In this document: positions 46,236 through 56,058 of the stretch, piece after piece | Layout of the letters: each line of letters opens with the position of its first letter | Numbering within the stretch: position 1 is the first letter of the stretch | Assembly (NCBI RefSeq): GCF_001907975.1 | Contig: NZ_CP017834.1 | Coordinates: forward strand, 1,943,338-2,007,337 | Length of the DNA: 64,000 nt | Source: Silvanigrella aquatica | Lineage (GTDB): Bacteria > Bdellovibrionota_B > Oligoflexia > Silvanigrellales > Silvanigrellaceae | Direction: 5' to 3' | Made by a program: the position numbers and the translations under genes | Notes under the pieces: generated by a model | The model's input: only the letters and a program-made list of their open reading frames with translations | What the model was told of the DNA's origin: nothing | Databases searched by the model: none

Positions 46236-47138
46236 TTACTTTAAAAACTCACAAATATCGTTTGCAAATTTTTCCGGTTCTTCGATTAAAATAAGATGAC
46301 CCACTTCGGGGTAAACAACAAGAGAAGAATGAGCAATATTGTTACTTAAATAATGCGCGTTTTCAAGAGGAATGATTTGATCTTCATCGCCCGAAACAAT
46401 TAATGTTTTTGCCTTAATTTTTGCAATATTTTCAACACCATCAAAGGTAGATGAAGCTAAAAATTGAGTTTTTGCGGACTCATTCATTTCGCCTGTATTC
46501 GATTTTACAAGTGTTTTACACATCATATCAAACAATAATGTGGATGATTTTAAAAACCGTGCACCAAAGTAACGTTCCATGTGTTTCTTTGTGGAATCTA
46601 AATTTTCATAATGATTTTTATATTCTAAGGAAGAAGGATCCTTAACTGCAACAGGCCAAGTTCTGCCCAGTCCACCTGCCGTAGTACTGACTAAAAACAG
46701 ATTTTCCACGTTTTCATTACCTGCTGCCAAGGTTTGGGCAATCATACCCCCCATACTGATACCAAGTAGTGAAAAATCTTTTAAATTCAATATTTTACAA
46801 TAGAATGCAGCCAATGCTGAAACATCTCTTGCCATACGAATCACAGTTAAAGGATTGGAAGAGCTTACGGTCGTCTGTCCACAATAGCGATTATCTAAAG
46901 CGAGGGTTGCCGTTTGAGGCGAAAGTTTTTCTATCTTTTTACGAAAAGCACGAAAATCCATGCGATTTCTTTGATATCCGTTGACTAAAACAAGAAGTTT
47001 TTCGCAGGGAGCCTTGGCGGATTGAAAATCGAAGGCAATTTGTGCGCCTTCGAAATCAAGAAACTGTACCCCTTCCCCTTGGTGCAGGGGCTGCTCAAAA
47101 AGAGAGGAAGGGAATGAAGAAAATTGAAGATTTTCCAC
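46236..47138 (-). CDS. Alpha/beta hydrolase
   Basis: About 300 residues. The nucleophile elbow GISMGG (Ser), an acid in SGDEDQIIP and His in EVGHLILIEEP form a complete catalytic triad, with VNGYQRNRMDF as oxyanion region. The start is unsure: GTG 47138 just after prs has AAGG upstream; ATG 47225 would overlap prs by 74 bases. Soluble, esterase/lipase-type with unknown substrate. It lies in the prs-hydrolase-rlmN run. Confidence 0.8.
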   Translation of the reverse strand: MENLQFSSFPSSLFEQPLHQGEGVQFLDFEGAQIAFDFQSAKAPCEKLLVLVNGYQRNRMDFRAFRKKIEKLSPQTATLALDNRYCGQTTVSSSNPLTVIRMARDVSALAAFYCKILNLKDFSLLGISMGGMIAQTLAAGNENVENLFLVSTTAGGLGRTWPVAVKDPSSLEYKNHYENLDSTKKHMERYFGARFLKSSTLLFDMMCKTLVKSNTGEMNESAKTQFLASSTFDGVENIAKIKAKTLIVSGDEDQIIPLENAHYLSNNIAHSSLVVYPEVGHLILIEEPEKFANDICEFLK

Positions 47139-47151
47139 TGTTTTGAGTGCC

Positions 47152-48093
47152 TTATATAAATAAAGAGCTAATGGAATCCGAGTTGTGAATACGACGGATG
47201 GCTTTTCCAAGCAACTCAGAGACACTTAAGACTTCAATTTTAGAACATTTTGAGGCTTCTTCAGAAATAGGAATGGTGTCTGTGATAAATAATTTTTCAA
47301 TACAACTGTCATTAATACGATCTATAGCAGGCCCTGAAAGCACGCCATGAGTTGCGGCGGCATAAACTTTTAAAGCTCCATTGTCGCGTAAAACGGCAGC
47401 GGCAGAAGTCAATGAGCCTGCGGTATCGCAAATGTCATCAAACAAAATAGCGGTTTTCCCTTTAACATCTCCAATTAAATTCATAACTTTGGAGTCTCCT
47501 GGACGATCGCGGCGTTTATCGACTATGGCTAAACCACAACCTAGAAACTTCGCAACGGCACGCGCTCTTTCAACGCCTCCGGCATCGGGTGAAACCATAA
47601 TCGGATTTTCAAAGTTCATTTTCGCAAAATGTTCTACAAACACAGGTTTGCTATATAAATGATCGACAGGAAGGTTAAAAAAACCTTGAATTGCACCCGT
47701 GTGAAGCTCAATGGTTAAAATGCGATTGACGCCTGAACTGACAAGTAGATCGGCGATTAATTTTGCTGTAATAGGTGTCCGAGGTGTGCTTTTCCGCTCT
47801 TGGCGGCTGTATCCATAGTAAGGAATGACTGCTGTAATTCGTTGCGCACTGGCACGTCTTAAAGCATCAATCATAATAAGGAGTTCCATGACATTTTGAT
47901 TAGCGGGGCTACAGGTCGGCTGGATGATGAACACATCTCGTCCCCTCACATTGCTCTCAATTTCAATACGGGTTTCCCCGTCTGAAAAACGACCAATGAG
48001 AGCTGTCCCCAGGGGAGTATCAAGGTATTGACAAATTTTATTTGCTAAATCACGATTGGCATTACCGGAAAATATGAGAAGTTCGCTTTCCAT
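47152..48093 (-). CDS. prs: Ribose-phosphate pyrophosphokinase (PRPP synthase)
   Basis: 313 residues. FSGNANRDLANKICQYL, RFSDGETRIEI, FIIQPTC, VIPYYGYSRQERK, the PRPP loop VSPDAGGVERAR and DDICDTAGSLTSAA are all present. It makes PRPP from ribose-5-phosphate and ATP. It lies 83 bases downstream of the T-run that ends the structured RNA candidate, so leader control is possible. Confidence 0.96.
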   Translation of the reverse strand: MESELLIFSGNANRDLANKICQYLDTPLGTALIGRFSDGETRIEIESNVRGRDVFIIQPTCSPANQNVMELLIMIDALRRASAQRITAVIPYYGYSRQERKSTPRTPITAKLIADLLVSSGVNRILTIELHTGAIQGFFNLPVDHLYSKPVFVEHFAKMNFENPIMVSPDAGGVERARAVAKFLGCGLAIVDKRRDRPGDSKVMNLIGDVKGKTAILFDDICDTAGSLTSAAAVLRDNGALKVYAAATHGVLSGPAIDRINDSCIEKLFITDTIPISEEASKCSKIEVLSVSELLGKAIRRIHNSDSISSLFI

Positions 48094-48175
48094 AAGTTTA
48101 ACCCATTAAAAAGAGTAAAAGGCCACAAGACCCTTTTTGTCTATCGAGAAAAACCCACAAAAGCAACCAGAAAAC

Positions 48176-48341
48176 AAAAAAGCGCCACACAGCCCCTTTG
48201 TAAATTGCAACCATCGGTTCCGTCCTTAGAACCTAAACCCATCCCTAGGCAAACAGCTGAATTTAAGCGCTGTAGTCCAAAATGAGGTTTCTTTTTTCCC
48301 CCATCCATGGGGGTCATTTACAAATTGGGCTGTGTAACGCT
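48176..48341 (-). ncRNA. Candidate structured small RNA with intrinsic terminator
   Basis: On the minus strand the ends pair as AGCG/CGCT, ACACAGCCC/GGGCTGTGT and TTTGTAAA/TTTACAAA, 21 bp interrupted by small internal loops. The span is 161 bases (48181-48341) and is followed directly by TTTTTT. Inside are three hairpins: CCCCCA-TGGA-TGGGGG type (48298-48313), ACAGC/GCTGT (48253-48273) and GGTTC/GAACC (48216-48233). GGA occurs in the loops of two of these and in unpaired segments, as in CsrA/RsmA-binding RNAs. A TATAAA lies about 30 bases upstream. Alternatives are a 6S-like RNA or a prs leader with attenuator. Confidence 0.65.
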
Positions 48342-48401
48342 GAACATTGTTTCGTCGCGATTGCAAATTTATAAACAAAGAAATTATTTCCAGAACGTCA
48401 A

Positions 48402-49901
48402 TTATTTGATGGGAAATTTTTTCCTTAAATAGTTCATATAGGGCTCAATGGTGAGATCTTTTTGGGTTGCCCTTTTCAAAACCTCTAACCCTTTGAATTT
48501 TTTTCCATATTTATGAAGATTTTGCTCTAACCAGTTCTTTAAGGGCGAGAAATGCCCTTCTTTAAATTGGCTTGATAAATTGGGGATAGCCTTTTCCGCA
48601 GCCTCATAAAACTGCGCACTCATGATGTTACCTAATGTATAACCCTGAAATTGCCCCCCAATGAGACTGCCGTACCAATGTGTATCTTGCAGACAGCCTA
48701 AAGAATCACTTGGTACTTTAAGTCCTAAATCTTTTAAGTAATAAGCATTCCAAGCTTCGGGTAAATCTTTGACTTTTAATTTCCCTTCGAGCATTTCAAG
48801 TTCCAATTGAAAACGGATCATAACGTGAAGATTATATGTTAGTTCATCAGCATCAGTACGGATTAAATTTGCAGATACTTTATTAATAGCAAGATAAAAT
48901 TCTTTTAAAGAAACAGAATTTAATTGCTCTGGAAATTCACTTTGCAAAAATGGATAAAAATATTCCCAAAACGCATAACTTCTTCCTACAATATTTTCCC
49001 AAAGTCTTGATTGACTTTCATGAACACCACTGGATGTTCCACCAAATAAAGGAGTACCATCTAAGGAAACATCGCATCCCATTTCATAAAAGGCATGACC
49101 TGTTTCATGAATGGTACTAAAAATACTTTCCGTTAAAAAATTTTCTTGATATCTTGTTGTAATACGCACATCACCATGGGAAAAAGTAATCATAAAAGGA
49201 TGATGAGTAGTATCGAGTCGTCCTCTATTAAAATCATATCCTAATTTCTCAATAATTTTTTTGCTAAATTGTTCTTGCAATGAAATAGGATAATTTTTTC
49301 TGAGACAGGAATCATCAGGAGTTTTATTTAGTAAAACTCCTTTCACAAAAGGAACTAGTTCTTGGCGTAAATCTGAAAATATTTTTTGAACTGTTTCTGT
49401 AGTAAAACCAAAATCAGAATCTTCAATAAGAGGATCAGCAATATGTTTATATTCAAAAAAATCAGCATATTTTTTTGAATATTCTAATGTCTTTTCCAAT
49501 AAAGGTTGCACTAATTTAAAATTATTTTCTTCTTTTGCTTTAATCCAGGCATCATAACAGACGGACTGATGTGTTAACATATCTGAAATAAATTGACCTG
49601 GAATTTTTAATGATCGATTGTAATTTCTCCGCACACAACGCAAAAAAGAGGATTCAAATGAAGAATAAGGAAGCTCCTCTTCATATTGCGTTAAATCATC
49701 TAATAAACGCCCCACCTCAGAACTTGTCATTTTTTCATGAGCAATTTTACCTAAGGTTGCAATTTGCCTCCCTCTACCAGCAACTCCTTGAGCGGGCATA
49801 TATGTATTTTGATCCCAATATAGTACACAAGTCGCACCGTTAATATTTTCTACTTCAGAAATAAGTTCTGTTAATTTTGCAAATTGATTTGCCCTATTCA
49901 T
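48402..49901 (-). CDS. M32 family metallocarboxypeptidase (thermostable carboxypeptidase 1 type)
   Basis: 499 residues, family length. The zinc site HETGHAFYEMG is followed by ESQSRLWENIVGRS, which holds the third ligand Glu. Earlier blocks VLYWDQNTYMPAQG and HPFMITFSHGDVRITTRY are diagnostic. It removes C-terminal residues from peptides in the cytoplasm. It lies 14 bases downstream of the clpC-like gene, so unfolding and peptide clearance may be coexpressed. Confidence 0.95.
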   Translation of the reverse strand: MNRANQFAKLTELISEVENINGATCVLYWDQNTYMPAQGVAGRGRQIATLGKIAHEKMTSSEVGRLLDDLTQYEEELPYSSFESSFLRCVRRNYNRSLKIPGQFISDMLTHQSVCYDAWIKAKEENNFKLVQPLLEKTLEYSKKYADFFEYKHIADPLIEDSDFGFTTETVQKIFSDLRQELVPFVKGVLLNKTPDDSCLRKNYPISLQEQFSKKIIEKLGYDFNRGRLDTTHHPFMITFSHGDVRITTRYQENFLTESIFSTIHETGHAFYEMGCDVSLDGTPLFGGTSSGVHESQSRLWENIVGRSYAFWEYFYPFLQSEFPEQLNSVSLKEFYLAINKVSANLIRTDADELTYNLHVMIRFQLELEMLEGKLKVKDLPEAWNAYYLKDLGLKVPSDSLGCLQDTHWYGSLIGGQFQGYTLGNIMSAQFYEAAEKAIPNLSSQFKEGHFSPLKNWLEQNLHKYGKKFKGLEVLKRATQKDLTIEPYMNYLRKKFPIK

Positions 49902-49915
49902 TTTTAATTTCCTAA

Positions 49916-52405
49916 TTATTCTATTGTAACTTTAATTTGTGGTTGAGGATCTTTTACTAATTGGATGGATAATAATTTTCCATTTACCAATCCTGTGTCT
50001 TTATCTTTTCCTTTCACAATAATTTCTTGGGCAATTTTATTTTCCACTTCACTTTCTAATAATCTTCGTAAGGGTCGTGCTCCATTTAAAGGACTAAAAC
50101 CTCTATCTGCTAAAAACTTTTTCGCATCTTCCGTTATTTTAAAAGAAAGTCCTTGTTTCGTTACTTTTTTTTCTAATTTTTCAAGATTTAATTCTAAAAT
50201 TTGCTTTATTTCATCTGTACCTAACTTTTCAAAAACAATAATTTCATCAAGACGATTTAAAAATTCAGGTTTAAATGTTTTCTTTAATTCTCCCATAACG
50301 AGGTCACTGACTTCTTTGTGGGATAAATCTTTGTCTTTTCCACCTAAGCCAACACTTCTCTTATTTGAACTGATATACTCACTACCAAGATTACTTGTAA
50401 AAATAATAAGTGTATTTTCAAAACTAATTTTTTGGCCTTCAGCATCAGTTAAACGACCATCATCTAATATTTGTAAAAATAAATTAAAAATATCCTGATG
50501 CGCCTTTTCGGCTTCATCAAATAATAAAACGCTATATGGCTGTCTTTTTACTTTTTCTGTTAATTGACCTCCATCTCCATATCCTACATAACCTGGAGGG
50601 GAGCCAATTAATTTAGAAGTTTCATGACGCTCCATAAATTCTGTCATGTCAAAACGAATAATACGTTGCTCATCATTTAAAACATATTCAGCTAATGCTT
50701 TTGCTAATTCGGTTTTACCCACACCTGTAGGTCCTAAAAAGAAAAAACTTCCAATGGGTGCTTTGCGTTCCCTTAAGCCAATGCGATTTCTGCGCAATGC
50801 ATTGGCCACAGCCGTAATCGCTTGTTTTTGACCAATAAGCCTTTTCGCTAATTCATCTTCAATATGCGCAAGCTTTTCAAGATCTTCTGCTTGCAAACGC
50901 TGCACAGGAATGCCCGTGGTTTTAGAAACAAGTAATGCAATATCTTCTACTGTGACAATGCGATCTTCTTGTTTCATTTCCGATTCCCACTGTTTCCTTC
51001 TTGCCGCAATTTTATTTTCTAACGCCAACAATTCCATTTGCGAGCTAGCCACCATAGCAAAATCTTGACGATTAAAATAATCGTTACGTTCAATGTCTTT
51101 TTTTGCTCTTTCTTGCTCAAGTTTTTGAATATCTGGTGGAATACTAACCACTTTAATTCTTTTTAAAGCACCTGCTTCATCGATCAAATCGATGGCTTTA
51201 TCAGGGAGACTGCGACTGAAAATATATTTGTTACTTAATTCAACAGCAGCATCAAGACTTTCAGGACTGTATTTAATTTGATGATGCTTTTCATATTTCA
51301 CAGCAATTGATTTTAAAATAAGTTTAGCATCGGCAATAGAAGGCTCTTCCACACGAATGGGTTGAAAACGGCGCTCTAAAGCTCTGTCACTTTCAATATA
51401 TTGTTTATATTCCTTAAATGTAGTTGCGCCCACGCACTGTAGCTGTCCTGTTGCCAAGGAGCTTTTTAAAATATTAGAGGCATCCAGGGATCCTGTGGTA
51501 CGCCCCGCACCTACGACGGTATGAATTTCATCGATAAATAATATGATTTGTCCTTCTAGCGCAATAATTTCTTCTTTTAATGCCTTGAGTCGCTCTTCAA
51601 ATTCTCCGTGCATTTTGCTACCTGCGACAAGGTCGGCCATTTCCAAACTCAAAACACGTTTGCCGACCAGGTGATCGGGCACCTCAAGATCAACAATACG
51701 TTGCGCAAGTCCTTCAATAATAACCGTTTTCCCCACTCCCGGTTCCCCAATTAAAACGGGATTATTTTTTTTACGCCTTGATAAAACTTGAACAACACGC
51801 TCTATTTCCATATCGCGCGATGTCACGGGATCCAATTCACCGCGCCTTGCCATTGCCGTAATATCACGCGTGTATTGCGACAAAGCACTTTGCTTTGCTT
51901 CATCATCACGATTGGTCACACGATGATTTCCGCGCACATTTAATAATGCTTTTTTGGAGTCCTCATAATTTAGTCCTGAGCGGATGATAATGTCGCGACA
52001 AGTTAATCGGTTATCAAAAAATGCCAGAAGCAATGTCCCTGTGCTAATATAAGCATCACCAAAATTTTTACGTTCTAAATCGGCACGTTCCAATAAAAAA
52101 GCCACCTCAGGAGAACCATACATTCCCGTAGGATCGCGTGAATGGGTAAAATGCGTATCTTGTTTGCGCTGCAATTGATTGATGCTATCGTAAATTCCGT
52201 TGATAATTGTCGTCTTGACAAGGACTTCATCTAATTTACACTCATCAGCAATTTTTAAGGCAATAGAATCTTTTTGTTCTATAAGTGCAAATAATAAAAA
52301 TTCAGGAATAAGCATTTTTACTTGAGCATTTAACGCTTCCGTAATTCCTGCCTGAAATATTTCATTGACACGATGTGTAGAGTTTTTAAGGAACTGTTGT
52401 GCCAT
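49916..52405 (-). CDS. ClpC/ClpB-type AAA+ unfoldase
   Basis: 829 residues from ATG 52405, with GGAG 8 bases upstream. It has an N-terminal Clp repeat domain, AAA-1 ([17 protein letters not shown]), a short middle domain (~60 residues of heptads), AAA-2 ([18 protein letters not shown]) and a C-terminal D2-small domain. The middle domain is ClpC-like in length, shorter than in ClpB, but no ClpP-contact IGF/L loop was clearly identified, so assignment between degradation and disaggregation is open. It lies upstream of M32 in one unit. Confidence 0.88.
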   Translation of the reverse strand: MAQQFLKNSTHRVNEIFQAGITEALNAQVKMLIPEFLLFALIEQKDSIALKIADECKLDEVLVKTTIINGIYDSINQLQRKQDTHFTHSRDPTGMYGSPEVAFLLERADLERKNFGDAYISTGTLLLAFFDNRLTCRDIIIRSGLNYEDSKKALLNVRGNHRVTNRDDEAKQSALSQYTRDITAMARRGELDPVTSRDMEIERVVQVLSRRKKNNPVLIGEPGVGKTVIIEGLAQRIVDLEVPDHLVGKRVLSLEMADLVAGSKMHGEFEERLKALKEEIIALEGQIILFIDEIHTVVGAGRTTGSLDASNILKSSLATGQLQCVGATTFKEYKQYIESDRALERRFQPIRVEEPSIADAKLILKSIAVKYEKHHQIKYSPESLDAAVELSNKYIFSRSLPDKAIDLIDEAGALKRIKVVSIPPDIQKLEQERAKKDIERNDYFNRQDFAMVASSQMELLALENKIAARRKQWESEMKQEDRIVTVEDIALLVSKTTGIPVQRLQAEDLEKLAHIEDELAKRLIGQKQAITAVANALRRNRIGLRERKAPIGSFFFLGPTGVGKTELAKALAEYVLNDEQRIIRFDMTEFMERHETSKLIGSPPGYVGYGDGGQLTEKVKRQPYSVLLFDEAEKAHQDIFNLFLQILDDGRLTDAEGQKISFENTLIIFTSNLGSEYISSNKRSVGLGGKDKDLSHKEVSDLVMGELKKTFKPEFLNRLDEIIVFEKLGTDEIKQILELNLEKLEKKVTKQGLSFKITEDAKKFLADRGFSPLNGARPLRRLLESEVENKIAQEIIVKGKDKDTGLVNGKLLSIQLVKDPQPQIKVTIE

Positions 52406-52469
52406 ATCCAAAATCTCCAATAAGTCTAGAACAAGAATATATAGGATCTTTTACGGCTAAATTCGACTG

Positions 52470-53096
52470 TCAAGCTTTAGAGTTTTTTTTAGCTTTCCGG
52501 TTCCTAATTTCATCAATGACGGCATCGATGATTAAGAGTACTACACCACAGGTAACAGCACAATCGGCAACATTAAACACGGGATAATCATAATTCCAAC
52601 CTAATAAATCCCATCTAAAATGAATCCAATCAATGACATAGTGTAACCAAACACGATCGATAAAATTACCAGCAGCTCCAGAAAAAATAAAAGCAATACC
52701 TAATCGCGCCAGAGTTTGTTTTGGATTGGTTTTAAAAAAGAAAATTAAAATAACAAGCATGGCAACACTTGTTAAAATATAAAAGAAATAGGGACGAATA
52801 TTTTCAGGTAAATTACCTAAAAATCCCCAGGCAGCTCCTGTATTTCGAATATAAGTTGTCTCAAACTGAATCCAATTTGAAGGAGATCCTATGGTAAAGA
52901 TATGATCTGAAGTTTGAGAAAAAATGCGAATATCTGTGAGCGATGAACTCACCATATAAAGTTTTTCCGACCAAAATTTCGTTGCCTGATCAAGCAAAAC
53001 GAAACCAATAAATAAAAAACTAAATCCAAGCATTGAAAGTTTATGATGCTTTGGCTTGTTACTCTGTAATACATCATGAGAAGAAGAGTTTTGCAT
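52470..53096 (-). CDS. lspA: Lipoprotein signal peptidase II
   Basis: 208 residues with four hydrophobic segments. Catalytic aspartates are in GAAGNFIDRVW and FNVADCAVT. NTGAAWGF is the usual third motif. It carries an N-terminal extension and a periplasmic loop longer than the usual ~160 residues. It matures the several lipoproteins predicted in this window. The gene is 65 bases upstream of the clpC-like gene and divergent from the LuxE-LuxC fusion. Confidence 0.93.
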   Translation of the reverse strand: MQNSSSHDVLQSNKPKHHKLSMLGFSFLFIGFVLLDQATKFWSEKLYMVSSSLTDIRIFSQTSDHIFTIGSPSNWIQFETTYIRNTGAAWGFLGNLPENIRPYFFYILTSVAMLVILIFFFKTNPKQTLARLGIAFIFSGAAGNFIDRVWLHYVIDWIHFRWDLLGWNYDYPVFNVADCAVTCGVVLLIIDAVIDEIRNRKAKKNSKA

Positions 53097-53183
53097 TTAT
53101 GACCCTTTTAAAAGAAACCGAACACGCATACAATTAAAACATATCAGATTTCTAAGCAAGCACCTGTTTAGAGTTCTGGAGAG

Positions 53184-53218
53184 GAAGTAATAGATATCCA
53201 TTACTTCAATTTTTTTTT
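53184..53218 (+). terminator. Terminator-like hairpin in the leader of the LuxE-LuxC gene
   Basis: GAAGTAAT (53184-53191) pairs exactly with ATTACTTC (53200-53207), followed by AA and nine T. It lies 28 bases before the ATG of the fusion gene, between divergent genes, with no plus-strand gene ending here. It looks like an attenuator or the end of a short leader RNA. Confidence 0.6.
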
Positions 53219-53246
53219 CAACTGTTTATATTAAAGTAGGTCTAAT

Positions 53247-55322
53247 ATGAAAGAGTTTCTCTCAACAGAAATTTTTAAAAGAATGCTAAAACAAAAACAA
53301 AGTTTGATTACTTTGAACCCTAAACTGATGAACTTTTTTACAGATATTTTTCTTCCCTTCTCTGAAGTAAAAAGCTCCATCCCCTTTTTGCCTATACGCT
53401 GTTTTCGCGATTTTTTACTTTTTACAGAAAAATCCTCTCCCACAGACACCACTTTTCTATCGAGCGGCAGTACTAACAACATTCAAGCAAGACATATTTT
53501 TACAAAAGAACGGTTGGAACTTTATGAAACAAAAACAAGCGAAGGTTTTGAAAGATTTTTAAAGTTACATCATTTTAAACGAGACACTCCCATCATAAGC
53601 CTCATTCCTCCACGCGATGTCTGGCCGAAAAGCTCTTTGGCAGCTATGATAGGAATGCTAAAAAATTCAGCATTTGACATCCATTATTGCGATGTCGAAA
53701 GCAATCCCGAAAATGTCGCAACAATGTTATCAGACCCGCGTTTTCAAAATGATGTTATCGTATTTGGGACAACTTTTCATCATATTTTAGTTGCCGAATA
53801 TGTACAACGTAACAATATCCCAAAATTATTTAAAGGACAAAAACTTTCCATTATTGATACCGGAGGTACGAAAGGAAGAACACAAAGTTTTTCATTGGAA
53901 GAATGCATAAAAATATTTCAAGTTTCCTATGGGAATCCGATGGAATTTTTGTTTTTATCAGAATATGGTATGTGCGAATTAGCGTCACAAGCCTGGTCTT
54001 TAAAAAATATTCATGATGGTACTTTTAAATGTAACGAAACATTGACTCCCATTGTCATTAATTTGCGCGAAATGAAAGCACTACGAGAAGGTGAATATGG
54101 CTTTCTTGCCTTCTTCGATCTTTTAAATATGGACTCTTGGCCTACTATAATTACAGAAGATATTGCTTGTATTGTTGATCAAGATGAAGGAATTTTTCAA
54201 CTTAAGGGTCGTGCGCCCGATGCTACTTTAAAAGGATGTAGTTTAAATGTAAAAGATTCTTTCTTTTTCATAAATACACCAAATATTTCTAATCCTGTAA
54301 ATAAACCTCTTGAGAATATAACAAAAGTAAAGGAATTTAAATCAACCGAAGACATTCACACGTTTATCGAATCCTTAAGTCCTGAAATTTGGACGCCTCA
54401 ATGTTGGGCGGATCTGAATGAAACCTTATTGTCATGGAATGATATTAAAATAAAAAATCCTGAAAAATTAAAAGAAAAAAATGTACTTATTATTTCCTCT
54501 GCAAATATTCCCATTGCATGGCTCTACCCCACACGTATAGCCTCACTTTTAGGCGCAAAATCAGTGCATATTAAGTTACCCTCATTGCGAAATGATGATC
54601 CCTTATCAAATCGAATCCGCGCAAAAATTGAAGATTTGGTTGACAAATTAGCGCCCTATTTTTATCCTACGGAAATTATTTTAGAGAAATCGCGATCCTT
54701 ATCAAAAGAATATGCTGAATTTGATTCTGTCATCGTTTTTGGTACTGACACGACTATCAGTACATTTAAAAAAATGTTAGCAGGAACGAATACACACTTA
54801 ATTCCGCAAGGAGACGTAAAAAATAGCTTAAAAATTGATCTGCACTATTCTTCAGATGAGGTAGCGAAACTTTGTAGTTTATGGCATGGAAGAGGATGTC
54901 TCACTCCTATTTGTTTATTTATGTCGGGGAGAGATCAAAATCAAGCTATTGATTGGATCCAAGAATTCCAACTCATACTAGAGAATAATTTTACTGATCG
55001 CTTTCATAAAGAAGGAGTTATGTCTCGCTTTATGCATGAAACACAGTTGCTTTATACCACTGCCATTGTGAAAAATCTTGGACTTGAAATCAGTAAAACC
55101 ATTTTTTCAGGCAAAATGACTCATGTGTTCAACTTGACCAAGCTCACCGCTGATGAAATTTTGCGCAGCCGACTTGATTTTTCATTTGGTGGAAGCGGTT
55201 TGGTTTTTATTTTAGATGAATCTGTAAAAGCTTCATTTCCACAACTTTCCAGTGAAAAAATTATTCCATCACTTCAGGATAAGCATGGAGGAAAAACCTG
55301 GGAAGAATGGTTTGATTATTAA
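53247..55322 (+). CDS. LuxE-like acyl-protein synthetase fused to LuxC-like acyl reductase
   Basis: 691 residues. The first ~360 resemble LuxE acyl-protein synthetases: FLSSGSTNNIQARHIF (acyl-AMP loop), IIDTGGTKGR and FLSEYGMCELASQAW. The last ~290 resemble LuxC fatty acyl-CoA reductases: VLIISSANIPIAWLYP, IVFGTDTTISTFK and a putative catalytic Cys in HGRGCLTPICLF. Together they would activate a fatty acid and reduce it to an aldehyde, normally jobs of two luminescence proteins. No luxAB luciferase is in the window, so light emission is not implied. A Crp/Fnr-type gene follows 32 bases later. Confidence 0.75.
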   Translation: MKEFLSTEIFKRMLKQKQSLITLNPKLMNFFTDIFLPFSEVKSSIPFLPIRCFRDFLLFTEKSSPTDTTFLSSGSTNNIQARHIFTKERLELYETKTSEGFERFLKLHHFKRDTPIISLIPPRDVWPKSSLAAMIGMLKNSAFDIHYCDVESNPENVATMLSDPRFQNDVIVFGTTFHHILVAEYVQRNNIPKLFKGQKLSIIDTGGTKGRTQSFSLEECIKIFQVSYGNPMEFLFLSEYGMCELASQAWSLKNIHDGTFKCNETLTPIVINLREMKALREGEYGFLAFFDLLNMDSWPTIITEDIACIVDQDEGIFQLKGRAPDATLKGCSLNVKDSFFFINTPNISNPVNKPLENITKVKEFKSTEDIHTFIESLSPEIWTPQCWADLNETLLSWNDIKIKNPEKLKEKNVLIISSANIPIAWLYPTRIASLLGAKSVHIKLPSLRNDDPLSNRIRAKIEDLVDKLAPYFYPTEIILEKSRSLSKEYAEFDSVIVFGTDTTISTFKKMLAGTNTHLIPQGDVKNSLKIDLHYSSDEVAKLCSLWHGRGCLTPICLFMSGRDQNQAIDWIQEFQLILENNFTDRFHKEGVMSRFMHETQLLYTTAIVKNLGLEISKTIFSGKMTHVFNLTKLTADEILRSRLDFSFGGSGLVFILDESVKASFPQLSSEKIIPSLQDKHGGKTWEEWFDY

Positions 55323-55354
55323 AATGAAGTAAAAGATAATTTAAGGAATTTCTA

Positions 55355-56056
55355 GTGAAAAAAAGTGAAGCGCTCAATTCAGTTAAAAAGTTTTCCGGAT
55401 TTTTTCCCTCATTAAATAACGAAGAGCTAGAAATTTTATATCAAAGCTCAACTGAATTAAGGGTAAAAAAGGAACAAAATATTTTTATTACTGGAGAAAA
55501 AGCTTATTCTGTTTACTTACTGTCATCAGGATGTGTTAAATTTTCAAAAGAGTTTGAAAAAAATAAATCAATTATAAGCTCACTGGCAAAAGAAGGTGAT
55601 TGTTTTGGAATTTTTGAAATGTTTTCAAAATCTCCTTACTACGAAAGAACATGCACTGCTATAACAAATTGTGAATATATTTCTGTTCCCAATATTGCTA
55701 TTTCGGGAATTGGCGAAAAAAATCCTTCTATTTATCTGGATTTTTTAAAGAGAATTTGTCGTCACTCCTCAACTCTTTATAACCGCATTGAAGGTGTCCG
55801 TTATAAATCGGCAAGACAACGGCTAGCGGCTTGTTTTTTAGAAGTCTATCCTTATTTTACCAATCGTGATTCAAACAAAAAAGCATTATTAAGCCGCAGT
55901 GATTTTGCCGATTTATCAGATATGACCCCTGAAACCGTAAGCCGTGTCTTCGCTGAATTAAAAAAAATGGGCGCTGTGGATGGTAATATTTCTGATTTTC
56001 AAATTGCCGATATCCAAATGTTAAAAGAAATTTCTGAAGAAAAATATTTTAATTAA
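55355..56056 (+). CDS. Crp/Fnr family transcription regulator
   Basis: 233 residues from GTG 55355, with AAGGA 8 bases upstream. An N-terminal cyclic-nucleotide-binding fold (FITGEKAYSVYLLSSGCVKF, EGDCFGIFEMF) is followed by a winged helix whose recognition helix is DMTPETVSRVFAELKKMG, as in Fnr/Crp. No Fnr-type N-terminal cysteine cluster is visible, so iron-sulfur sensing is unlikely. It is cotranscribed with, and may control, the LuxE-LuxC gene. Confidence 0.88.
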   Translation: MKKSEALNSVKKFSGFFPSLNNEELEILYQSSTELRVKKEQNIFITGEKAYSVYLLSSGCVKFSKEFEKNKSIISSLAKEGDCFGIFEMFSKSPYYERTCTAITNCEYISVPNIAISGIGEKNPSIYLDFLKRICRHSSTLYNRIEGVRYKSARQRLAACFLEVYPYFTNRDSNKKALLSRSDFADLSDMTPETVSRVFAELKKMGAVDGNISDFQIADIQMLKEISEEKYFN

Positions 56057-56058
56057 TT

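Noticed and set aside
48176-48341. Identification of the structured RNA as 6S RNA, SRP RNA or a guanidine/PRPP riboswitch
   Set aside because: It has the length and closing stem of 6S but three separate internal hairpins instead of one rod with a central bubble. The SRP GGUCAGG/GGAAGC core is absent, and the ykkC CUAGGGUUCCG core is not matched.
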